Origin: an uncultured Prevotellaceae bacterium
Lineage (GTDB): Bacteria > Bacteroidota > Bacteroidia > Bacteroidales > Muribaculaceae
DNA length: 64,000 nt
Assembly: GCA_900318345.1 (NCBI GenBank)
Contig: ONKD01000003.1
Location: 1 to 64,000 of the forward strand
Direction of reading: 5' to 3'
Made by a program: the position numbers and the translations under genes. Shown in pieces: positions 7,536-16,218 of this stretch (within the stretch, counting starts at the first letter, position 1; each line of letters starts with the position of its first letter). A model generated the notes under the pieces. It was not told the DNA's origin. It worked only from the letters and a program-made list of their open reading frames with translations, and searched no databases.

Positions 7536-8654
7536 TTAATGGTTCAGTTTACTGGCGAGCCGCAGCACACGGTCATGTGATTCTTGCAGGCGTTGCCAGG
7601 GAATGCGCCCCTGCTTGACCGAGTTAACAATCATGTCAACAAGGATGAACGGGCGCTCGGGCTCATAGCCCGTGTTGATGTTGTTGCCCACGCAGATGAG
7701 GTCGGCACCCGCGTTGATGGCCAGTTCCAGCGCCGTGGCGATGCTGTACTGGTCGATGATGGCCTGCATGTACAGGTCGTCGGTCACGACCACGCCGTCA
7801 TAGCCCATCTGCCCGCGCAGCAAGCCGTTGATGGTCTTGCTCGACAAGGTTGCCGGATACTCGTCATCGATGTTGCGGTTAAACAGGTGAGCAGTCATGA
7901 TCAGGTCGGCCTTGCCTGCATCGATGAGGAGTTTGAAAGGCTCCAATTCCTCAGGGTGCCAACCATTGGTCACGTCAACAAAGCCGTAGTGGGAATCATC
8001 GATGGCGTTGCCGTGGCCCGGAAAGTGCTTGAGCGTGCACAACACACCCTCGCGGTGACACTCGTCGATAAACCAGCCGGCATGCCGCGCGATGGCCCGC
8101 GTGTCGGTCGAGAAACTGCGCAGGAAGTGCCCCACAGCGGCACAGTCGTGATTGAGTACATCAACCACGGGCGCAAGATTGACATTCACCCCAGCCTCGG
8201 CCATCTCACGGGCGAGCCTCGACGCATAGTAACGCGTGGTGTCCTCCTTATCCACAGTGCCCAGATACTCGGCCGTCACTGTGGGCAAGAAGCCATATTG
8301 CGGCTTGAGACGCGCCACCTTGCCGCCCTCCTGGTCGGTGGCGATAAGCAAGGGATAGTCGGCCCACGCCTTGAGTTGGGCCGTCATGGCAGTGAGGCGC
8401 TCCTTGCTGGTGATATTGCGTGAGCCGATGGTCGCGCTGCCTGTCAAGTCGATGTCAAACAGCACGATAGCGCCCACCTTCAGGTCGCGCACATATCGTG
8501 CCGCATCACAATCCTCAGTCACGCTATCGCCCTTGAAGCCCACCATGAGCATCCCAGCCGCATAGCGTCGCAGCAACGAGTCAGACGGCACTTGTGCAAA
8601 AAGGCTATTGGCTGCCAGCAGCACAATAGCCAATGTCAACAATATCCTCTTCAT
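7536..8654 (-). CDS. Glycoside hydrolase family 3, NagZ-like hexosaminidase
   Basis: A 372-residue secreted enzyme with signal peptide (about 1-20) and a single GH3 catalytic barrel, the length typical of NagZ-type beta-N-acetylhexosaminidases. Landmarks are ATDQEGGKVARL (105-116), KHFPGHG (209-215) followed by DSH (220-222), where the His acts as acid/base in this subfamily, and VVTDDLYM (289-296), which carries the nucleophile Asp. NagZ removes GlcNAc from muropeptides. The export signal suggests work on peptidoglycan fragments in the periplasm. It is the first gene of a group with the S66 carboxypeptidase. Confidence 0.88.
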   Translation of the reverse strand: MKRILLTLAIVLLAANSLFAQVPSDSLLRRYAAGMLMVGFKGDSVTEDCDAARYVRDLKVGAIVLFDIDLTGSATIGSRNITSKERLTAMTAQLKAWADYPLLIATDQEGGKVARLKPQYGFLPTVTAEYLGTVDKEDTTRYYASRLAREMAEAGVNVNLAPVVDVLNHDCAAVGHFLRSFSTDTRAIARHAGWFIDECHREGVLCTLKHFPGHGNAIDDSHYGFVDVTNGWHPEELEPFKLLIDAGKADLIMTAHLFNRNIDDEYPATLSSKTINGLLRGQMGYDGVVVTDDLYMQAIIDQYSIATALELAINAGADLICVGNNINTGYEPERPFILVDMIVNSVKQGRIPWQRLQESHDRVLRLASKLNH

Positions 8655-8769
8655 ATTATTTTAATAACTACGAATTTCGCTAATTAACCTAATCAAGCAT
8701 CCGCCAGCTTTTTGTATTATATCACGTTAGGCTAATTACTAATTAGTATAATCCGCGTAATTTGTAGTT

Positions 8770-9204
8770 TTAATTCTTCTTGAAGAAGTTGAAGAAATAG
8801 TAGCAAGCGATCCAATCCACCCTCACACCTCGCGCAAAGCCGATGGTCTTTTTCTCGGCATCGCTCACCTTGCCGTCGTTGATGCTGATGTACCCCAGCA
8901 CGTTGCTCTCACCGTCATTCACCGTGCCGTCAGTGCTGATAAAACCGATGCGGGTACCTGCCGGATCAAAGATTTCTAACTGCTTGATGACGCCCAATTC
9001 AGTGCCGGCACTGTTGCGCACCGTGCCATCGGCATCAAATGTGCCTATCGAACGGCCCTTGTCGTCACGCACCACGCCATTGCCGTTAATGCGTCCAATG
9101 CTGTTGAAATCGGCATCGCGCAGCACCTGTGCGCTTGCCCCGGTTGCCATGATGCCCGACAGGGTCAGGACGATGGCTGCGATGTATAATCTTAACGTTT
9201 TCAT
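8770..9204 (-). CDS. Small secreted beta-repeat protein
   Basis: The start at 9204 is preferred over 9225 because it gives a standard signal peptide (MKTLRLYIAAIVLTLSG...ASA) and is preceded by GAGAAGG. The mature part of this 144-residue protein is built of about five short repeats of the pattern G-x-V/I-x-D/N-x-x-G-x-x-hydrophobic-G, in which DGTV and LG.I recur. This suggests a row of beta hairpins similar to other glycine/aspartate repeat folds. I cannot name a family. The C terminus ends in FFNFFKKN. It has its own promoter upstream. Confidence 0.78.
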   Translation of the reverse strand: MKTLRLYIAAIVLTLSGIMATGASAQVLRDADFNSIGRINGNGVVRDDKGRSIGTFDADGTVRNSAGTELGVIKQLEIFDPAGTRIGFISTDGTVNDGESNVLGYISINDGKVSDAEKKTIGFARGVRVDWIACYYFFNFFKKN

Positions 9205-9262
9205 TGCCTTCTCAATTTTATTCAACTAACGATAGTTTGTCCATTAGACTACGAACAAGCCA

Positions 9263-9293
9263 CAAAGTTAAATTCTTTTTTCAAATTATCAAA
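9263..9293 (-). promoter_or_regulatory. Promoter of the beta-repeat protein gene
   Basis: Minus strand: -33 TTTG (9290-9293) and -7 TAACTTTG (9263-9270), 19 nt apart, about 58 bp before the start at 9204. Confidence 0.6.
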
Positions 9294-9481
9294 ATTTTGC
9301 GCCTAAACTGCACGACAACCGTCCCAAAAACAAAGTTGTTGATGTTGTCCTCTCGTGTTGCCCCTGTTGTTTGAAAACTTCGTGCAATTCGTAGTTAATA
9401 ATGAACGCGGATGCCCACGTTGCTGCAATATTTTGAAGACAAGAAGGACAAATAATTGATTAACAAAAAAAATATTTTCAA

Positions 9482-9800
9482 TTGTCTTTTTAGTCTTCTA
9501 ACACACAATCGCGGATGCCACTCTAAACTCTAAAACCCGCTCTCCCTACGAGCAATCCCTTTTTTCACATATAATTACCACGAATTTTCCATTAATTATA
9601 TGATCAATTCACGGCAATTCACGTGAAAATTTTTTAAACTTTGTCCTTCTTGTCTTCCAACACACAATCGCGGATGCCCCTCTAAACACTAAAACCCGTC
9701 CTCCCTGCGGGCAATCCCCTTTTTTCACATATAATTACCACGAATTTTCCATTAATTATATGATCAATTCACGGCAATTCACGTGAAAAATTTTTTTTAC
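9482..9800 (+). repeat. Tandem duplication with a 160-bp period
   Basis: Two copies (about 9482-9640 and 9641-9800). A 72-bp block is identical at 9558-9629 and 9718-9789. Each copy holds a TCTTC..AACACACAATCGCGGATGCC piece, a CTCTAAAC run, a GC-rich variable hairpin and the 62-bp imperfect palindrome in reverse orientation (9565-9626 and 9725-9786). No gene is present between 9226 and 10140. Confidence 0.85.
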
Positions 9801-9802
9801 TC

Positions 9803-9960
9803 TTTGTCCTTCTTGTCTTTCTTGTCTTCCAACCCAAGACCTTAGCGCCTTCGCGCCCTTGCGTGGGGCCAGCAAGCATCAGCCTAATTCGTAAAATTCG
9901 TGTAATTCGTGGATAGCTAAGAGCGCCTTCGCGTGGGACCAGCAAGCGGATGCCACCCAA
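9803..9960 (+). repeat. Further mosaic repeat modules
   Basis: The start of a third tandem copy (TTGTCCTTCTTGTCTT) is followed by AACCCAAGACCTTAGCG...GTGGGGC, TAATTCGTGGATAGCTAAGAG and GCGGATGCC. The first 65 bp match 5805-5869. Confidence 0.7.
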
Positions 9961-10042
9961 ATCCCAAAGCCCAAAAAACATCTAATTTTTGATAAAATGG
10001 GCGGGCTAGACGGCAAAAAAAGTAAAAATTACAGGTTTTCAT

Positions 10043-10073
10043 TTTGTATAATGTACTAGTTGCAGTAATTTTG
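10043..10073 (+). promoter_or_regulatory. Promoter of the DUF2723 operon
   Basis: -33 TTTG (10043-10046) and -7 TAATTTTG (10066-10073) are 19 nt apart, 67 bp upstream of the chosen start. Confidence 0.65.
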
Positions 10074-10140
10074 CCGTTTGCAAAATAGAAACTATCAACA
10101 AAAACTAAAAAATAGAACCCTAATTTTACTGAAAAAGACG

Positions 10141-13100
10141 ATGAAGAAGTACAAACTCATCAACAACACGCTGGGTTGGCTGGTGTTTGTGATCGCTGCG
10201 GTGACCTACCTGTGCACGATCGAGCCGACGGCCAGTTTCTGGGACTGTCCAGAATTTATCGCACAAGGTTTCAAAACTGAAATTGGCCACCCGCCTGGCA
10301 ACCCCATCTTCATCCTTGCCGCCAACTTTGCGAGCAAGTTTGCCGGCGGTGACGTCATGGCCGTCGCCAAGTGCATCAATGCCATGTCGGCCATCTTCAG
10401 CGCCCTGACCATCCTGTTGTTGTTCTGGTCCATCACCCACCTGGTGAGGAAACTCATCATCAAGGATGAGAACGTGGACAAGATGACCCTCGCCCAGTAC
10501 TTGGTGGTAATGGGCAGCGGCATCTGCGGAGCCCTGGCCTACACGTGGAGCGACACGTTCTGGTACAGCGCCGTCGAGGCCGAGGTGTATGCCTTCTCGT
10601 CGTTCTGCACCGCCCTGGTGTTCTGGCTCATTCTCAAGTGGGAAGACCAAGCAGAGCGCCCTGGCAGTGACCGCTGGATTATTTTAATTGCCTATGTCTT
10701 AGGCGTCTCGCTGGGTGTGCACCTGCTTAACTTGCTGTGCATCCCCGCCATCGCGCTGATATTCTACTACCGCCAGTGCCGCTTCAAGGGCAAAGACTCG
10801 ACGTTAGTGGGATCGCTGCTCACGCTGCTTGTTTCGTTTGTCATCGTGGGTCTGATTCTCTACGGTCTGGAGCCCGGTTTCGTCGAGATGGGTCAGAAGT
10901 TTGACCTGTTCTTCGTCAACACGTTGGGCATGTCGTTCAACTCGGGTGTGCTGGTTTATGCCATCGTGCTCATCGCCGCTCTGGTATGGGCCCTGTGGGA
11001 GCTCTACCGCAACAAGAGCGACCTGCTCATCAAGGTTTCCTTCGCCCTGGCCATCCTGCTGTCAGGCATGTTGCTGCTGGGCGACAGCATGCTCATACCG
11101 CTGGTGCTGCTCATCGGCCTGTGCGTCTATCTGTTCAAGTTCTGCAAGCGCGTGCCCGTTCGCGTGTTCACCAACATCATCTCATGCATCCTGGTGATCT
11201 TCATCGGTTTCAGCAGCTATGCGATGATTCTCATCCGTAGCTCGCAGAACACTCCGCTCGACGAGAACTCGCCTAACAACACCTTCTCGCTGGCCAAGTA
11301 CCTGAGCCGTGAGCAGTATGGCGAGACCCCGCTGCTCTATGGCCGCACACTCTATAGCGACATCATGTACCAGGAGAGCAGCAACGGCACCATGGCTCCC
11401 GCGACCAAGGACGGCCCCATGCAGTATGCTCCCGAGGTGAAGACCGACCCCACCCAGCCCGACCGTTACAAGGAACTGGGCAATAAGAAGATCTATCGCT
11501 ATAGCCCCGAGCAGAACATGCTCTTCCCGCGCATCCACGACGATAAGCACGAGCGTGAGTATGTCGAGTGGTTGGGTATGGAGGGCACCCAGGTCGATGC
11601 GACGACAGTCCTCGACCATGACGGCAACCCCATTCGCAGCGAGGCAAAACTCAAGCCCACCATGATGGAGAACCTGCGTTTCTTCGTCGATTACCAGTTG
11701 AACTACATGTACTGGCGCTACTTCATGTGGAACTTCGCCGGTCGTCAGAACGACTTACAGGGCATGGGTGAGATTACCCACGGCAACTGGATCTCGGGCT
11801 ACTCGTTTATCGACAACCCGCGCCTGGGCGACCAGAGCCTGCTGCCCAATGACCTGGGCAAGGGCAACAAGGGACACAACGTGTTCTACATGCTGCCGCT
11901 CATCATGGGTATCATCGGCCTGCTGTGGCAGGCTTACCGCGGACGCCGCGGCATCGAGCAGTTCTGGGTGATTTTCTTCCTGTTCTTCATGACGGGTATC
12001 GCCATCGTGCTCTACCTGAACCAGACGCCTAACCAGCCCCGTGAGCGTGACTATGCCTACGCTGGCTCGTTCTATGCTTACTGCATCTGGGTCGGCATGG
12101 GTGTTGCTGGCTTGTGGAGCCTCGTGATGTGGTTCTTCAAGGACAAGAAGAAAAAAGCAGCCAAGGACGGCGAGCAAATCATCGCCGAGCCTAAGAACAC
12201 TGGCGTGGCTACCGCCGTTGCCGCTGTTGCCGCCATCATCGGTATTCTCATTCCCCTGCAGATGGTAAGTCAGACCTGGGACGACCACGACCGCAGCGGC
12301 AGGACCGCGGCGCGCGACTTCGGCCGCAACTACCTGTCGAGCGTGGCGCCCAACGGCATCATCTTCTGCAACGGTGACAACGACACCTTCCCCTTGTGGT
12401 ATCTGCAGGAGGTAGAGGGCTACCGCACCGACGTGCGTGCCGTTAACCTGAGCTACCTGTCCACCGACTGGTACATCAGCCAGATGCAGCGTGCCGCCTA
12501 TGAGTCGGCTCCGCTGCCCATGCAGGCCGGTAAGGACACTTACGCCTACGACAACCGACAGTTCTGCTATTTCGTGCAGCCCGACGTCACTCCCACCGAG
12601 GCATCCAAGTCGATTGCCCACGTCTATAGCAATGAGAGCCAGAACAATCCCTATGGCATCACCGAGATCCACTATCCCAAGGTGTACATCCCCATCGATG
12701 CCGATCAGGCCATCAAGGCTGGTGTCGTGCGTGAGGAACAGCGCGACATGATCGAGCCCACCATCAACCTCGACCTGCAACGCATGGGTTCAGGCATGAC
12801 CTCCAGCCAGTTCATGTCGTTTGACATGATTGTCAACAGCATCGCCCAGGGATGGAAGCGTCCGTGCTACTTTGCCATGACGGTGCCCGACAGCTATTAT
12901 CTGGGCCTGGATCCCTACCTGCGCTTGACCGGTCTGGTTTATCAGGTGACGCCCATTGCCAGCCCCGACATCAGGGTTTCGACCGACATCATGTATGACA
13001 ACGTGGTGAACAAGTTCCTGTGGGGCGGCCTCGACACCGCCAAGCCCGGCAAACTCTACCTCGACGAGACCGTGAGCCGCATGGTCACCACCATGCGCAG

Positions 13101-13683
13101 CGCCCTGATCGACCTGGCCAGCAACCTGAGCAATGAGGGCACGATGGCCAAGGCCGGTAACCTGGCCATTCCCGCCGGCATGACCCAGGAGGCCTATGTG
13201 GCCGACCGTTACAAGAAGGCACGCCACATCCTCGACCTGATGCTGGAGAAAATGCCCACCTCGGTTTGCCCGTTCACCGTGCAGATGGGTGAGCAGATTG
13301 CTGATATCTATTACAACTTGGGTAAGGCCAGTGGCGACAACGAGAGTGTGAAGAAGGCCAAGGAGGTCCTCGATAGCGAGATCCTGCGCTATGCCGACTA
13401 CCTGCGCTTCTACCAGTCACTCGACGCATCACAATATGACCGCCTCACCAACCTTGACAAGTTCATCGACCAGCAGTACATGCTGTACATGCTCAACGGT
13501 TATGGCGAGCGTTACGGTAACGACGCTTACCAGAAGATCATGGGTGAGCTGCAGGCTAAGGGCGTGAACATGGAACGCTTGAAATCCTATCAGCAGATGT
13601 ACCAGCGCGCTCACGCCTACCGTGAGGCCCCTCAAGAGGAAGAATCCTCAATCAACCTTGAAGAGGCCCTGGGCAACGACTGA
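10141..13683 (+). CDS. DUF2723 multi-pass membrane protein, putative glycosyltransferase
   Basis: The start at 10141 (MKKYKLINNTLGWL) begins directly at the first membrane segment; an upstream ATG at 10078 lies only 4 bp after the -7 box and is too close. The 1,180-residue product has about a dozen membrane segments in its first half, the segment TIEPTASFWDCPEF followed by GHPPGNP that marks DUF2723, a second motif QTPNQPRERDYAYAGSF, and a long soluble C-terminal half. DUF2723 proteins are distant relatives of GT-C protein O-mannosyltransferases and are usual in Bacteroidetes, which make O-glycosylated secreted proteins. The exact sugar donor and acceptor are unknown. A deacetylase gene follows 31 bp downstream. 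Confidence 0.88.
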   Translation: MKKYKLINNTLGWLVFVIAAVTYLCTIEPTASFWDCPEFIAQGFKTEIGHPPGNPIFILAANFASKFAGGDVMAVAKCINAMSAIFSALTILLLFWSITHLVRKLIIKDENVDKMTLAQYLVVMGSGICGALAYTWSDTFWYSAVEAEVYAFSSFCTALVFWLILKWEDQAERPGSDRWIILIAYVLGVSLGVHLLNLLCIPAIALIFYYRQCRFKGKDSTLVGSLLTLLVSFVIVGLILYGLEPGFVEMGQKFDLFFVNTLGMSFNSGVLVYAIVLIAALVWALWELYRNKSDLLIKVSFALAILLSGMLLLGDSMLIPLVLLIGLCVYLFKFCKRVPVRVFTNIISCILVIFIGFSSYAMILIRSSQNTPLDENSPNNTFSLAKYLSREQYGETPLLYGRTLYSDIMYQESSNGTMAPATKDGPMQYAPEVKTDPTQPDRYKELGNKKIYRYSPEQNMLFPRIHDDKHEREYVEWLGMEGTQVDATTVLDHDGNPIRSEAKLKPTMMENLRFFVDYQLNYMYWRYFMWNFAGRQNDLQGMGEITHGNWISGYSFIDNPRLGDQSLLPNDLGKGNKGHNVFYMLPLIMGIIGLLWQAYRGRRGIEQFWVIFFLFFMTGIAIVLYLNQTPNQPRERDYAYAGSFYAYCIWVGMGVAGLWSLVMWFFKDKKKKAAKDGEQIIAEPKNTGVATAVAAVAAIIGILIPLQMVSQTWDDHDRSGRTAARDFGRNYLSSVAPNGIIFCNGDNDTFPLWYLQEVEGYRTDVRAVNLSYLSTDWYISQMQRAAYESAPLPMQAGKDTYAYDNRQFCYFVQPDVTPTEASKSIAHVYSNESQNNPYGITEIHYPKVYIPIDADQAIKAGVVREEQRDMIEPTINLDLQRMGSGMTSSQFMSFDMIVNSIAQGWKRPCYFAMTVPDSYYLGLDPYLRLTGLVYQVTPIASPDIRVSTDIMYDNVVNKFLWGGLDTAKPGKLYLDETVSRMVTTMRSALIDLASNLSNEGTMAKAGNLAIPAGMTQEAYVADRYKKARHILDLMLEKMPTSVCPFTVQMGEQIADIYYNLGKASGDNESVKKAKEVLDSEILRYADYLRFYQSLDASQYDRLTNLDKFIDQQYMLYMLNGYGERYGNDAYQKIMGELQAKGVNMERLKSYQQMYQRAHAYREAPQEEESSINLEEALGND

Positions 13684-13714
13684 TGTCTAACCACCACTTT
13701 CAACGATAGGCATC

Positions 13715-14332
13715 GTGTTAGTCGAGCGTCCGCCGCTGATATACAGAATGATATTTCCCGAGACCGTGTGGCGCATCCACAAGCGCGACCACACGGTCTA
13801 CTTGACGTTTGACGACGGTCCTATCCCCGAGGTCACCCCATGGGTGCTCGACACACTCGACCGCTATGGCGTCAAGGCGACTTTCTTCATGGTGGGTGAG
13901 AACGTGGAGCGACACCCCGAGTTGCTCCAGGAGGTGCGCCGCCGTGGACACTCGGTGGGCAACCACACGATGAGCCACCTGCAGGGCGCACATGTCGGCA
14001 CCAAGCACTACCTGCACAATGTGTTCCGCGCCAACGAGCTGATTGGCAGCACATTGTTCCGCCCGCCTCACGGCTTGCTGCGGTGGGGACAGTCCAAGGT
14101 GCTGCGCTCGCGCTTCGCCATCATCATGTATGATCTGGTCACTCGCGACTACAGCCGCAAACTCACCGGCGAGCAGGTGCTGGACAACGTCAAGCGCTAT
14201 GCCCGCAACGGGTCAATTATTGTTTTCCACGACTCGCTCAAGGCCGAGAAAAATATGAAATATGCCTTGCCGCGCGCCATCGAGTGGCTGCAACAGCAGG
14301 GCTACAAGTTTGATGCCATCCCCGAAATGTGA
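13715..14332 (+). CDS. Polysaccharide deacetylase (NodB domain)
   Basis: A 205-residue metal-dependent deacetylase. It shows LTFDDGP (30-36) with catalytic and metal-binding Asp33/Asp34, the zinc ligands His84 and His88 in NHTMSH, and FRPPHGLLRW as the third motif. The family removes N- or O-acetyl groups from peptidoglycan, chitin-like or exopolysaccharide chains. No signal peptide is clear, although the N terminus is mildly hydrophobic. It lies between the DUF2723 gene and queG in one transcription unit, so its substrate may be a glycan built by the preceding membrane protein; this is inference from position only. Confidence 0.9.
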   Translation: MLVERPPLIYRMIFPETVWRIHKRDHTVYLTFDDGPIPEVTPWVLDTLDRYGVKATFFMVGENVERHPELLQEVRRRGHSVGNHTMSHLQGAHVGTKHYLHNVFRANELIGSTLFRPPHGLLRWGQSKVLRSRFAIIMYDLVTRDYSRKLTGEQVLDNVKRYARNGSIIVFHDSLKAEKNMKYALPRAIEWLQQQGYKFDAIPEM

Positions 14333-15269
14333 CATAGCATTGCAAATCAAATCCCAGGCGGCGAGTCTGGGATTTGACGCTTGTGGCTTCGCCGCCGCTA
14401 CTGCGGTCGGTGATGAGGCCGTGGCGCGTTATGACCACTGGATCGAACAGGGTCACCACGGTTGCATGCAGTGGGCAACAGGACACCGCGACCTGCGCCG
14501 CGACCCCTCGCTGCTGCTCGATGGCGCCCAAACGGTCATTTCGCTGGCCCTCAACTACTATCCCGCCCGCTTCCAGCCCCCTGGGGCGCTGCGGGTCGCC
14601 TATTATGCCTATGGCCGCGACTACCACGAGGTGTTGAGAGAGAAGTTGACCCAGTTGGCCCAATACATCGAGCAACTCACCGGTTGCGCCACCCGCCCGT
14701 GCGTCGATTCGGCGCCCATCCGTGAACGCTACTGGGCCCAGCAGGCGGGCCTCGGCTTCGTGGGCCGCAACGACTGCCTGATCCTTCCCGGCAAGGGATC
14801 GTTCTTTTTCCTTGGCGAGATTGTCACCACGGCGCAACTGCCGCCCGACGAGCCCTGCCTAATGACGTGTGGCGACTGTGGCCAGTGCATCGCGTCGTGC
14901 CCCACGGGAGCATTGAGCGATGACGGCGCGGCCGATGCATCGCGATGCCTCTCGTGCCTGCTCATCGAGAACCATGACGATGACTTGCCCGCATGGGTGG
15001 GCGAGGTAATCGGCAACAGGGTCGTGGGCTGCGACGACTGCCAGCTGTGCTGCCCCCACAATGCTCATGCCGCGGCGACCACCATCGAGGATTTCTCCCC
15101 CACCCCCGCGGTGATGTCGCTCACCCGCGAGCGCATCGAGCAGATGACCGGTGGCGACTTCAAGCGCACCTTTGCCCACAGCGCCATCTCCCGCCTGCGC
15201 TACAAGACCCTGCGGCGCAACGCGGCCCTCACTAGAGACAATAACCACAATAAAATAGAGCTACAATGA
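14313..15269 (+). CDS. queG: Epoxyqueuosine reductase
   Basis: Last step of queuosine synthesis: cobalamin-dependent removal of the epoxide from epoxyqueuosine in the wobble position of tRNAs for Asn, Asp, His and Tyr. At 318 residues from the ATG at 14313 it fits QueG length; this start overlaps the deacetylase gene by 20 bp, which suggests coupled translation. Two [4Fe-4S] clusters are visible, CGDCGQCIASCPTGAL and the set CLSCLLIEN...GCDDCQLCCP. The upstream enzyme QueA is encoded about 31 kb away in this window. The stop codon overlaps the start of the next gene (ATGATGA). Confidence 0.95.
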   Translation: MPSPKCDIALQIKSQAASLGFDACGFAAATAVGDEAVARYDHWIEQGHHGCMQWATGHRDLRRDPSLLLDGAQTVISLALNYYPARFQPPGALRVAYYAYGRDYHEVLREKLTQLAQYIEQLTGCATRPCVDSAPIRERYWAQQAGLGFVGRNDCLILPGKGSFFFLGEIVTTAQLPPDEPCLMTCGDCGQCIASCPTGALSDDGAADASRCLSCLLIENHDDDLPAWVGEVIGNRVVGCDDCQLCCPHNAHAAATTIEDFSPTPAVMSLTRERIEQMTGGDFKRTFAHSAISRLRYKTLRRNAALTRDNNHNKIELQ

Positions 15270-16168
15270 TGAAAAGTGTTTTCAGCACAATCGTGCTTTT
15301 CGCAATGATGTTTATGGCCGTGGGCTTCACGGCATGCAGTAATGGCAATCAGGCAGCCGACGAGACTGCCGCCTCGACGGCCGAGCAGTTTGAGCCCGAC
15401 AGCCGCTTTGCCTCCATCGACTCACTGGCCGACTACATGTTGGCCCGCACAAGTGAGGTGAACGCGACCCAGGGCCTCATCGACTACTATGAGTCGGTGG
15501 CAACGGCCATGAAGTCCTACTGGCACCTCAACCACATCACCGAGGACATCAACAACATGACCCAGACCGCATGCAGCGACCTGACGGCACTGGCCGACAG
15601 CCTGTCCGGCGGCAGCACGGCCGACATGATGCTCAGCGGTGAACTCAAGGGCGCCATCGCCCGCTATCTCACTGGAGAGAAGTTTTTCAAGAACCACCAG
15701 AAGAATCCGCTCTACCAGGAGGAAATGGACGCATGGCTCCAGCTGGAGAACAAGCTGCTCGATTTCTATGGCAACCTGACCCAGGTGGCCAACTGGGGCG
15801 GCTCGATTGTCAACGTCATCCAGGGCGCAAACATCGCCAACGTGGCCAATGCCCGCTGGCAGGACTATAGCCAGCTGGCCAAGGGTGGACAGTTCGCCTC
15901 CAGCGAGATGCCCATCAACGAGGCACGCACCGAATTGGTCCAGGAGATCAACGATGCCAAGAGCCTTGAAGATGGCGCCGTCGATGACCCTGACTTCAAC
16001 AAGACGCTCAACAACATGCGCCAGGCGGGTGATGAACTCATCCCGCTGCTTGACAAGTGGCTGGCCACCAGAGCCAAACTCGCCGAGGCAGAGGGCATCC
16101 CCGAGGCCCACACGGCCCACGTCATCCAATCGATGGCCCAACATATCCAAGAACTGATTGAGGGTTAA
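15266..16168 (+). CDS. Lipoprotein of unknown function
   Basis: A 300-residue protein with a lipoprotein signal peptide (MMKSVFSTIVLFAMMFMAV..) and a lipobox ending at the Cys in GFTACSN. The mature part is almost entirely helical in character, with acidic and Ala-rich stretches, and is probably tethered in the periplasm. I do not recognise a named family. Translation starts inside the queG stop codon, with a second ATG three bases later, so it is coupled to queG. This probably reflects operon packing and not a shared pathway. Confidence 0.8.
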   Translation: MMKSVFSTIVLFAMMFMAVGFTACSNGNQAADETAASTAEQFEPDSRFASIDSLADYMLARTSEVNATQGLIDYYESVATAMKSYWHLNHITEDINNMTQTACSDLTALADSLSGGSTADMMLSGELKGAIARYLTGEKFFKNHQKNPLYQEEMDAWLQLENKLLDFYGNLTQVANWGGSIVNVIQGANIANVANARWQDYSQLAKGGQFASSEMPINEARTELVQEINDAKSLEDGAVDDPDFNKTLNNMRQAGDELIPLLDKWLATRAKLAEAEGIPEAHTAHVIQSMAQHIQELIEG

Positions 16169-16218
16169 TCAATTGGTGATAATCATCTAGAGTCAATAAC
16201 ATAAATCTTAAAAATGAT

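Noticed and set aside
9482..9800. CRISPR array
   Set aside because: The repeat unit is 160 bp with only two full copies and no regular spacers; no cas genes.
9769..9981. Open frame of 70 codons
   Set aside because: Consists of translated intergenic repeat modules.
11755..12780. Open frame of 341 codons opposite the DUF2723 gene
   Set aside because: Antisense shadow of a strongly supported gene.
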